From CAZTAR01 sp043813895 (GTDB lineage Bacteria; Planctomycetota; Phycisphaerae; UBA1845; UTPLA1), in contig JBDRKQ010000245.1 of the NCBI GenBank assembly GCA_043813895.1, positions 1-15,762 of the forward strand: a stretch of DNA of 15,762 nt, given 5' to 3'. How positions within the stretch are numbered: the first letter of the stretch is position 1; the number at the start of each line of letters is the position of its first letter. This document shows positions 6,205-12,791 of this stretch, piece after piece. Made by a program: the position numbers and the translations under genes. The notes beneath the pieces are model-generated. The model searched no databases, was not told the DNA's origin, and saw only the letters and a program-made list of their open reading frames with translations.

Positions 6205-8022
6205 ATGTCGCTGTCCGCCAAGCCCTTTCAACACCTTGCAAACGCCGCGAGGTTCCGCGCCGTTTGGCTCGGCATTCCGATCCTGCTCTACCTTTGGACC
6301 GTCACAGCCCCGTTCGTCTTCGACGATCTCAATCTCATCCTGAAGACCGAGCAGTACGTCAACGGCGAGTCTGACCGTCTCGACCTGTTTCGATTCGCAA
6401 CCACGGATCAGGCGTGGCAGGAGATGCGAGACCGCGGCACCTACCCCTGGTGGGCGCCCGAGTCGAAACGCATCGACTTCTTCCGGCCGCTCGCGGAATG
6501 GTCATTCTACTTCGACATGCTGCTCTTCGGCCGAAACCCGATCGGACACCGACTCGTCAGCATGGCCTGGTTTGTCCTGGCGCTCATTTGCATGCATCGC
6601 CTCTTCGCCGTCGCGGGACGCGACAAGACCCGTGCCGGCGTTGCTACGCTCCTCTTCGGCATCTCGCAGACGGCCACCCAGCCGGTCACGTTCATCAGTA
6701 ATCGCAGCGACCTGCTTGTGCTTGTGGGCGCCACGACGGCCGCTTGGGCCTACTGGAAGACAACACAAACCCAAGCCGATGCCTTCGCCGTCAATGGTCG
6801 AGGCCAACGCCGAAACACACAATGGCTCATCGTGCTCGTGGCACTCGGCTTCACTTTCGCGCTACTGTCAAAAGAAGTGGCCGTCGCCTTCGCAATTGTG
6901 ATCGTCTGCCACCAGTGGCTTGTCAGGAAACGTCGCTCGTCCCTTGGCGCCACACGGGCCAGAGCCACCATCACCGCAATTGTCCTTCTGCTGACAGTCG
7001 CATACCTGATCTACTACACCGCCACAAGGCTCATGCCGTTCGAGTCGGCGAACACTGTCGGCGACGACTTGATCCCTGCAGCCGTCCGGGCTCCCAAGGC
7101 GCTGTTCCTCTTCCTCTCCGTGTGGACGATCGGCTTTCCGATTAGTCTTCTCTTCCAAGCCACGCCAGCTCAAGTTGCCGCCGTCGTAGTCATAGGCGCT
7201 CTCGCGACGCTCCTGACACTATGGCATCTTCGACGCAGCATGCGCGGTGATCCCGCAGCCGCCTTCTTTGGTATCTGGGCGATTGCCTTCCTCTTACCCG
7301 CCCTCATGGCCGCCAGCGAAACCCGGGCGATCTGCCTGGCCACTGTCGGCTGGTCGTATCTGCTGGCCGGACTGCTTGTGCCAAGTGAAGCAGGTCGGCC
7401 ATCGGCGCCGCTCTGGGTGCGGCACTGGCTCTTCGTCGCGAATGGAGCCGTCAGCATCGCCTGTGCCGTCGGTGCGGTTCTCTTCACAAACGCGGCCGAG
7501 CAACGTGCGCGGCGGGCGGTCAACACGTACGTACGCGAACTCGACACCCCGCTCCGCGATGGCGACACGCTCATCGTTGCGGAAGCCCGATCGCCGATCG
7601 AGTTCGTCTGTGCCGGCGACAGGCTCGAGTTCATGACCGGGCGGAGAAATGTCGCCTTCTCCTGCCTTACCGTGCCTGGAACAAACGCCGACTTCGAGCG
7701 ACGTGATCCCCACTCGCTGCTCATGACCGTTACAAAGGGATCGCTCCTGGATTCGCCGATGCACCACCTGACACTCGGCGCCGACTGGCGGCCGACACTC
7801 GGCCACACGTTCAGACTCAGCCGCTTCACTGCGGAGATTGTCGACGTCACGGACGATGACAGAGTGACGGCACTCGCCTTTCGCTTCGAAGAACCGCTCG
7901 CATCCCCCCGCCTACACTTCTGGCCATCCACCTTGGCGGCGATTGCACGCGACAACGCGCCTGCGAACGGAACATCGCGAGCAGTTCGCTCCTCGCCCCC
8001 GGACCCCACAACAGGCCAGTGA
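6205..8022 (+). CDS. Polytopic membrane protein, GT-C-like glycosyltransferase
   Basis: The protein has 605 residues with about nine or ten hydrophobic helices in the first 430, then a soluble C-terminal domain of about 175 residues. Features fit the GT-C fold of dolichyl/polyprenyl-phosphate-dependent transferases. These are an acidic pair in the first luminal loop (FDD, 39-41) after helix 1 and FFRPLAEWSFYFDMLLFGRNP (92-112), the usual xRPL...LFGxNP pattern of TMTC and related families. SNRSDLLVLV (165-174) and LLSKE (220-224) complete the set. It probably moves a sugar from a lipid carrier to a protein or glycan on the outer face of the membrane. The ATG at 6205 has only a weak CCGGGA before it, and a -10 box ends 8 bases upstream. 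Identical 24-bp hairpins flank the gene. The acceptor is unknown. Confidence 0.7.
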   Translation: MSLSAKPFQHLANAARFRAVWLGIPILLYLWTVTAPFVFDDLNLILKTEQYVNGESDRLDLFRFATTDQAWQEMRDRGTYPWWAPESKRIDFFRPLAEWSFYFDMLLFGRNPIGHRLVSMAWFVLALICMHRLFAVAGRDKTRAGVATLLFGISQTATQPVTFISNRSDLLVLVGATTAAWAYWKTTQTQADAFAVNGRGQRRNTQWLIVLVALGFTFALLSKEVAVAFAIVIVCHQWLVRKRRSSLGATRARATITAIVLLLTVAYLIYYTATRLMPFESANTVGDDLIPAAVRAPKALFLFLSVWTIGFPISLLFQATPAQVAAVVVIGALATLLTLWHLRRSMRGDPAAAFFGIWAIAFLLPALMAASETRAICLATVGWSYLLAGLLVPSEAGRPSAPLWVRHWLFVANGAVSIACAVGAVLFTNAAEQRARRAVNTYVRELDTPLRDGDTLIVAEARSPIEFVCAGDRLEFMTGRRNVAFSCLTVPGTNADFERRDPHSLLMTVTKGSLLDSPMHHLTLGADWRPTLGHTFRLSRFTAEIVDVTDDDRVTALAFRFEEPLASPRLHFWPSTLAAIARDNAPANGTSRAVRSSPPDPTTGQ

Positions 8023-8035
8023 ACGGTGTCGCTGG

Positions 8036-8059
8036 GCCGAGAATCCCTTCTCGGCCCCT
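8036..8059. repeat. 24-bp hairpin repeat, copy 2
   Basis: Exact copy of 6075-6098, starting 14 bases after the GT-C-like gene's stop. GCCGAGAA pairs with TTCTCGGC around loop TCCC. No T-tract follows, so it is not a classic intrinsic terminator, though it may stabilise the transcript end. Confidence 0.8.
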
Positions 8060-8309
8060 AACGACGACAACAGACTCGTGTTAGGGGGTTCTTACTTCAA
8101 TCCGGCGACCACACAGCTTCGCTCCTTCTTCATCGCCCTCGCGCGCAGGCAACCTCCTCCTCGCGGCGGTCACCCAATCCGAGCCCCGAGCGCAAGCGCG
8201 TGGATTCGGAGACCGGCCGTATGTCCTCGAAGACCCCGCGCTGGCGCTTGAAGCTCTGACCATCGCCGCCGATCGTGCCATGGCCCCTGCCGCTTGCCGC
8301 AACATTCTC

Positions 8310-8338
8310 TTTCATCCGGTATCCTGTCAGTGTATACT
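8310..8338 (+). promoter_or_regulatory. Promoter for the molybdenum hydroxylase operon
   Basis: TATACT (8333-8338) is a good -10 box (5 of 6). TTTCAT (8310-8315), 17 bases upstream, is a weak -35 box, which leaves room for an activator. Transcription would start near 8345, giving a short leader with GAGG at 8357-8360, six bases before the ATG at 8367. I see no obvious operator palindrome or molybdenum-cofactor riboswitch. Confidence 0.55.
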
Positions 8339-8366
8339 GTTCCGTTCGTGATCGCCGAGGAATAGG

Positions 8367-10574
8367 ATGATGGGGATCGGTTCGAACATTCCACGGGTGG
8401 ACGGGCCAGAGAAGCTCCAAGGCCGCGCGCAGTACGTCGACGACATCCAACTGGAGGGTGTCCTGCACGGCGGCACCGTTCGCGCCCCGGCGGCCCGAGG
8501 CCGAATCACGCGCGTTCACTTTGATCCAGGTATCAACTGGGGCGAGTACGTGATCGCCGACCACCGGGACATCCCGGGGCCGAACGAAGTCGCTCACATC
8601 GAGAAGGACCAACCGGCGCTGGTTGCATCGGAGTTCCGCCACCGACACGAGCCGGTTGTGCTGATCGCCCACCGGTCGCCCAGGGCACTGCGGCAGGCTT
8701 TGCGGTCGGTTCGTATCGAGTATGAACCACTGCCCGCGATCACCGATCCGTGGCTGCAGTTGGTACCGGAGTTGATTCAGTACGGCCGGGACAACGTGTT
8801 CAAGCGAATCGACATCCGCAAGGGCGACCCGGAGGCGGTGTTCGCCCGTGCCGCCCACGTAATCGAAGGGCGGTACCGGACGGGCGCCCAGGAGCACGTC
8901 TACCTCGAGACCAACGGAATGTTGGCCTATCAGGAGGACGGGCGACTAGTGGTGCGGGGCAGCATGCAGTGTCCGTACTATGTGCTCAAGGCGATGACGC
9001 ACTTCTTCGGCCGGCCGCAGGAACAACTGCGTGTGATCCAGTCCGCCACGGGTGGCGCATTCGGCGGCAAGGAGGACTATCCGTCCGTTCTCGCCATCCA
9101 CGCGGGCCTGCTGGCGGAGAAGGCCGGGGCGCCGGTCAAGATTATCTACGACCGGGCCGAAGACATGGCCGCCACCACAAAGCGGCACCCAAGTTGGGTG
9201 CGCCATCGCACCGCGGTGGACGACGACGGGCGGTTGTTGGCCATGGAGGTTGAGGTGATCCTCGACGGTGGGGCCTACTCCACGATGTCGCCGGTGGTCC
9301 TCAGTCGCGGGGTGATCCACGCAGCCGGTCCCTATTTCTGCGAGAACATCCATGTACACGGGGAAGCGCGTCTGACCAATTCGCCGCCGTACGGGGCGTT
9401 TCGCGGATTCGGCGTGCCGCAAACGGAGTTCGCCCTCGAACGGCACATGGACGTCATCGCCGGGCAGATGGCACTGGATCCGGTCGAGCTGCGCCGCCGC
9501 AATCTGCTGCGGGACGGACAGACAATGGCCACCGGGCAGATCTGCCGCGATGGTGTCGATCTTGTGGCACTGCTGGACAGCGGGCTGGAGCGGGCGTCCT
9601 ACACCGAGCGTCGCGCCGAATACGCGCGGACCAACGGCGATCATCCCTACATCCGCCGAGGTATCGGCTTTTCGGTATTCCTACACGGAGCCGGTTTCAC
9701 GGGCGGGGGGGAGACCATGCTGGCATCCGAATTGTGGGTGGAGGGGCGCGCGGACGGCAAAGTGGAAGTGCTGGCGGCCAATACGGAAATGGGACAGGGG
9801 ACCACGACGATCCTGACACAGATTGCGGCGGACGGCCTGGGGCTGAGCGAGGACCGCATCGTGGTGGCTGAACCGGATACGTCGCGCGTGCCCAACAGCG
9901 GTCCCACTGTCGCCAGCCGAACCACGATGATCGTCGGCAAGCTGGTTGAACGGGCGTGTAAGGATCTGACTTCGATCGTCGGCGCGGACGGCCCATCCCT
10001 GCCCGGAGCGATTCGAGCCTGGCACAAGGCCAATCCCGGCCGGCGACTAGTCGGGCGTGCCAAGTATGAGACGCCCGGGCACATCCAATGGGATGAGGCG
10101 ACGTATCGCGGCGACGCGTACGCCTGTTTTGCCTGGGCGGTTCACGTCGCCGACATCGAGGTTGATCTTCGCACGTATGTGGTTCGCGTTCGTGATTACG
10201 TGGCGTTGCAGGAGGTCGGCAAGGTCGTTCATCCCACCATGGCCGCAGGGCAGATTCGCGGGGGAGTAGCCCAAGGAATAGGCTGGGCGCTGACGGAAGA
10301 CGTGGTGCTCGAGGACGGCGCCATGGTCAACGCGCGATTGAGCAACTACACCATTCCGACCAGCGACGACTTGCCGCCGATTCGGGTGTTCTTCGAGGAA
10401 CGACCGTTACCGTATGGCCCGGGTGGAGCCAAGGGCATCGGCGAATTGCCGATGGACGGCCCGGCGCCCGCCGTCATCAACGCCGTGTGTCACGCCTTGG
10501 GTACGAACATCAATCGGATTCCACTAACGCCCGAACGATTGATGGCCCACCTGGAGGGCGACGCTGATGGATAA
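8367..10574 (+). CDS. Molybdenum hydroxylase, Mo-cofactor subunit (xanthine dehydrogenase type)
   Basis: Catalytic subunit that binds the molybdopterin cofactor and hydroxylates an N-heterocycle using water. It has 735 residues, near the short end for the family. The N-terminal 'hammerhead' domain (about 1-125: VDGPEKLQGRAQYVDDI) is followed by the two-part Mo domain. Visible motifs are QEHVYLETNG (175-184), GGAFGGKE (229-236), GAFRGFGVPQ (343-352), MGQG (475-478) and GGAKGIGE (686-693). E236, R314 (32 residues before the R of AFRGFG) and E693 align with the purine-binding and catalytic Glu802, Arg880 and Glu1261 of bovine xanthine oxidase. Aldehyde oxidases lack the first two. The start has a good ribosome-binding site. 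The next gene overlaps its end by 8 bases. Accessory genes nearby suggest a selenium-dependent member; no selenocysteine is expected or seen. Confidence 0.93.
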   Translation: MMGIGSNIPRVDGPEKLQGRAQYVDDIQLEGVLHGGTVRAPAARGRITRVHFDPGINWGEYVIADHRDIPGPNEVAHIEKDQPALVASEFRHRHEPVVLIAHRSPRALRQALRSVRIEYEPLPAITDPWLQLVPELIQYGRDNVFKRIDIRKGDPEAVFARAAHVIEGRYRTGAQEHVYLETNGMLAYQEDGRLVVRGSMQCPYYVLKAMTHFFGRPQEQLRVIQSATGGAFGGKEDYPSVLAIHAGLLAEKAGAPVKIIYDRAEDMAATTKRHPSWVRHRTAVDDDGRLLAMEVEVILDGGAYSTMSPVVLSRGVIHAAGPYFCENIHVHGEARLTNSPPYGAFRGFGVPQTEFALERHMDVIAGQMALDPVELRRRNLLRDGQTMATGQICRDGVDLVALLDSGLERASYTERRAEYARTNGDHPYIRRGIGFSVFLHGAGFTGGGETMLASELWVEGRADGKVEVLAANTEMGQGTTTILTQIAADGLGLSEDRIVVAEPDTSRVPNSGPTVASRTTMIVGKLVERACKDLTSIVGADGPSLPGAIRAWHKANPGRRLVGRAKYETPGHIQWDEATYRGDAYACFAWAVHVADIEVDLRTYVVRVRDYVALQEVGKVVHPTMAAGQIRGGVAQGIGWALTEDVVLEDGAMVNARLSNYTIPTSDDLPPIRVFFEERPLPYGPGGAKGIGELPMDGPAPAVINAVCHALGTNINRIPLTPERLMAHLEGDADG

Positions 10575-11028
10575 GATCGAATTGTCATTCACGCTCAACG
10601 GTCGGGAGGTCACGCGAATGGTGCCGCTCGACGCCCGATTGCTTGACGTGCTGCGATACGACTGCGATTGCCCCGGTACCAAGGAGGGTTGCGGCGAGGG
10701 TGAATGTGGAGCATGCACTGTCCTGCTCGATGATCTGCCGGTTGCCTCGTGCCTGGTGCCGGCCTTTCAGGTGGCCGGACGATCGGTGGAAACGGTCGAA
10801 TCTGTTGGCGCGTCACTCTCCGACGACATGAACGAAACGGGAACCACCCAGTGCGGCGCATGTACACCGGGCGTTGTTATGACGACGCGCTGGCTGAAAG
10901 AACATCCTGAGGTGCTCGAAGGCATCCCGCTTCGCATGTTCATGGGTGGAAACCTGTGCCGGTGTACGGGATATGATGCCATTCTTGCCGGCGTGAATCG
11001 CGTCCTCGGGCGCGAGGCGGAGGCCTGA
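10567..11028 (+). CDS. Molybdenum hydroxylase, 2x[2Fe-2S] subunit
   Basis: Electron-transfer subunit linking the Mo site to FAD. The 153 residues have the standard two-domain layout. The N-terminal ferredoxin-like domain has C42, C47, C50 and C62 (GCGEGECGACTV...ASC). The C-terminal helical domain has C96, C99, C131 and C133 (QCGACTPG and NLCRCTGY). All eight cluster ligands are present. The usual QCGFCTPG is QCGACTPG here, a conservative change outside the ligands. The ATG at 10567 lies inside the end of the Mo-subunit gene (8-base overlap), with GGAGGG at 10553-10558. The FAD-subunit gene follows after 1 base, so all three are translationally coupled. The order Mo, FeS, FAD differs from E. 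coli xdhABC (Mo, FAD, FeS). Confidence 0.93.
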   Translation: MDKIELSFTLNGREVTRMVPLDARLLDVLRYDCDCPGTKEGCGEGECGACTVLLDDLPVASCLVPAFQVAGRSVETVESVGASLSDDMNETGTTQCGACTPGVVMTTRWLKEHPEVLEGIPLRMFMGGNLCRCTGYDAILAGVNRVLGREAEA

Positions 11029-11029
11029 C

Positions 11030-11851
11030 GTGGAAGTGTTCCAGCCATCCAGCCTGGCAGAGGCCCTCGACCTGATGGCTTCCGCCGACGAACCACTGAC
11101 GCCTATCGCCGGTGGGACCGATCTGTTCGCGGGCTGGCATCGTGTCGACAAAGACGGCCTACGCCTGCTCAACCTCTCGCGATTGAGCGAGTTGCGACGG
11201 ATGCGCCTCACCGACGACGGCCTCGAACTCGGCGGGCTGACCACCTACTGGCAGGTCATCGCATCGCCGCAGGTGACGGCAGCGTTTCCGTTGCTGGCCG
11301 AGTCTGCCAAATTGATCGGCGCCATTCAGATTCAGACGCTGGGTACGTGGGCGGGCAACATCGCAAACGGTTCGCCGGCCGCCGACGGGGTGTTAGTGAT
11401 GATGGCCTACGACGCCACGGTTGTCCTGCAATCGCATGAGGGAATCACCGAGGTCCCGCTGGACGAGTACTACCTCGGTTACAAGAAATCCGTTCGCCGG
11501 TCTGACCAGTTGATCACCGCAATCCGCATGCCGCGTCGTCCGCGCCGGGTCGAGTGGTTCGAGAAGGTGGCGTCTCGCCGCGTGCTGGCCATATCCAAGC
11601 TCGGCGTGGCCGTGGTACGCGATGATCTTGGTTGGCGCGTGGTGGCTAACAGCGTGGCGCCGATCGTCTGCCGCTGCCGCACGCTGGAGAAGGCTTTGGA
11701 AGAGGACCACCGCTTTGACAGTCCGGACGAGGTACTCGGGCTACTGGAACCAGACATTTCGCCCATCAGCGACATTCGTTCGACCGAAGCCTACCGTCGC
11801 CGGGTCTTGAGCCGCATCCTCTACTTCCGTTTCGCAGGGAGCGGCTCGTGA
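11030..11851 (+). CDS. Molybdenum hydroxylase, FAD-binding subunit
   Basis: Carries FAD and passes electrons to the final acceptor, probably NAD+ or another carrier. The 273 residues fit the CoxM/XdhB-type flavoprotein subunit. The first FAD motif is PIAGGTDLF (25-33) and the second is TLGTWAGNIANGSPAADG (103-120). The TLGTWAGN form, with two residues between the glycines, resembles subunits of selenium-dependent hydroxylases more than the TIGGN form of ordinary xanthine dehydrogenase; this is from memory. The C-terminal domain (about 170-273) ends SRILYFRF. The start is a GTG one base after the FeS gene's stop, supported by GGCGGAGG at 11016-11023. It is the last gene of the operon; the hairpins at 11866-11910 follow. 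Confidence 0.9.
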   Translation: MEVFQPSSLAEALDLMASADEPLTPIAGGTDLFAGWHRVDKDGLRLLNLSRLSELRRMRLTDDGLELGGLTTYWQVIASPQVTAAFPLLAESAKLIGAIQIQTLGTWAGNIANGSPAADGVLVMMAYDATVVLQSHEGITEVPLDEYYLGYKKSVRRSDQLITAIRMPRRPRRVEWFEKVASRRVLAISKLGVAVVRDDLGWRVVANSVAPIVCRCRTLEKALEEDHRFDSPDEVLGLLEPDISPISDIRSTEAYRRRVLSRILYFRFAGSGS

Positions 11852-11865
11852 CTTGGTGACCGGGC

Positions 11866-11910
11866 GGTGCGCCGGAGACGCGCGCCACGCGCGTGGGCGG
11901 AGACCGCACC
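11866..11910. terminator. Hairpin between convergent operons
   Basis: ACGCGCG (11878-11884) pairs perfectly with CGCGCGT (11888-11894) around CCA, and an outer stem GGTGCG/CGCACC (11866-11871 with 11905-11910) can enclose it. It lies in the 99-base gap between the FAD-subunit gene and yqeC, whose 3' ends face each other. It has no T-tract, so a bidirectional terminator is plausible but unproven. Confidence 0.4.
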
Positions 11911-11950
11911 ACAACCCCTCATCAGGCCGGCTGTTTGCACCACCCTACGG

Positions 11951-12751
11951 TCAGTGGCTGAGTATCTCCAAAAACGCTGAAGATCCAACCAGATCGCCAA
12001 CGGCGATCCGCGAAATGCGGCCTGCACCGTCCCCGGCATGCAGGGCATTTACCAGCAGGTCGGCGTTCTCTCGGTTGATGGGTGACTTCACCTTACTTAG
12101 AAAGACGGCGACCTCCGTTTGCGGTCCAACGGCCTTGAGGTACCCGCGGGGGTCGAAGAAGATTCTCGCGACGTCATCGACGGTGATTCGTACGCCCAGC
12201 TCGCGGCCGAGAAACTCGCCGAGGCGCCGGGCTCGATGCACGTGTTCATCATTTAACGGCTTCCCGAGGCAGTCGATGCCAATCACCGCGATCACCAGAT
12301 CGGCTCGGTGCGAGACAACCGGTTCGTGCTCGTGGTGGGCCTTGAGCGAACGTCCGGCCGCCCCGTCGGCCTCGACGAGCAGGTAGTCCGCCCCCCTCGC
12401 CTCGTACAATCGGTCGAGTTCGTCCGCCGAGAATCCGGACAGTTTCTCGCCGTCGGCGAGGGGGGTGCAGGCTGCGGTCACGTGGGGGGCGTCGCGAAGT
12501 CGTTCGCGGAGGCGGGAAATCAACAGCGGGATGTCCTTGTCCACCACCACTGCAGGCGAGTCCTGAGGCGGGGGATGCAGAATCTTGGTGCTCGTCGTCG
12601 TGACGACGGTATTGCCCTCCCGGCAAAGCAGCCGGGCAAGTGTGAACATCAGTGTGGTCTTGCCGCCGCCGCCAATCAGGAAGATATAGCGATTCTCCGG
12701 GCGACCAAGGAGACCGGCAACTGATCTTGCCAGCGGCGCGTGCGTACCCAC
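11951..12751 (-). CDS. yqeC: YqeC, selenium-dependent hydroxylase accessory protein
   Basis: P-loop NTPase-like protein found almost only beside selenium-dependent molybdenum hydroxylase genes; its exact reaction is not established. It has 266 residues. The P-loop is GGGGKTT (27-33), then TTTSTKI (51-57). The family signature LVEADGAAGRSLKAHHEHEPVV lies at 125-146. A SKV stretch (219-221) sits where G proteins carry a guanine-recognition loop. The chosen start is a GTG at 12751 with only a weak AGG upstream, and the family core begins near residue 12, so a few residues of uncertainty remain. It is the last gene of the minus-strand accessory operon. The 36-base gap to yqeB is mostly a REP-like palindrome. 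It converges on the hydroxylase subunit genes it presumably serves. Confidence 0.88.
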   Translation of the reverse strand: MGTHAPLARSVAGLLGRPENRYIFLIGGGGKTTLMFTLARLLCREGNTVVTTTSTKILHPPPQDSPAVVVDKDIPLLISRLRERLRDAPHVTAACTPLADGEKLSGFSADELDRLYEARGADYLLVEADGAAGRSLKAHHEHEPVVSHRADLVIAVIGIDCLGKPLNDEHVHRARRLGEFLGRELGVRITVDDVARIFFDPRGYLKAVGPQTEVAVFLSKVKSPINRENADLLVNALHAGDGAGRISRIAVGDLVGSSAFLEILSH

Positions 12752-12765
12752 GTGACTTACCTACC

Positions 12766-12791
12766 CGTCGGCCACCGGGGGCCGACGCTAC
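12766..12791. repeat. REP-like palindrome overlapping the yqeB stop codon
   Basis: CGTCGGCC (12766-12773) pairs with GGCCGACG (12780-12787) around ACCGGG, followed by CTAC. It matches the reverse complement of 5985-6010 at 25 of 26 bases. On the minus strand the element begins GTAG, and the TAG within it (complement of 12788-12790) is the stop codon of yqeB. Confidence 0.8.

Larger units (their letters stand above)
8023..8366. other. Intergenic region before the molybdenum hydroxylase operon
   Basis: The 344 bases hold a repeated hairpin (8036-8059) and an overlapping alternative stem, CCCCTAAC (8055-8062) with GTTAGGGG (8080-8087). Further right are a dispersed-repeat-like motif near 8180-8200 and a promoter (8310-8338). 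One forward frame between about 8140 and 8290 looks faintly coding (LEDPALALEALTIAADRAMAP) but has no start, no ribosome-binding site and no family I recognise. It could be the remnant of a decayed gene. Confidence 0.45.

Noticed and set aside
7170..8009. Minus-strand open frame of 279 codons
   Set aside because: Opposite the GT-C-like gene; Ser/Arg/Ala-rich with no domain, while the + strand frame has clear membrane helices and family motifs.
8946..9644. Minus-strand open frame of 232 codons
   Set aside because: Shadow of the Mo-subunit gene, whose motifs are fully conserved across this interval.
8367..10574. Selenocysteine in the Mo subunit
   Set aside because: The frame has no internal TGA, and selenium in this enzyme class is a non-protein ligand of molybdenum, so no SECIS or UGA codon is expected.
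8367..10574. Aldehyde oxidase or CO dehydrogenase assignment
   Set aside because: E236 and R314 match xanthine dehydrogenases, and the loop reads GAFRGFG rather than the CO dehydrogenase cysteine-containing loop.
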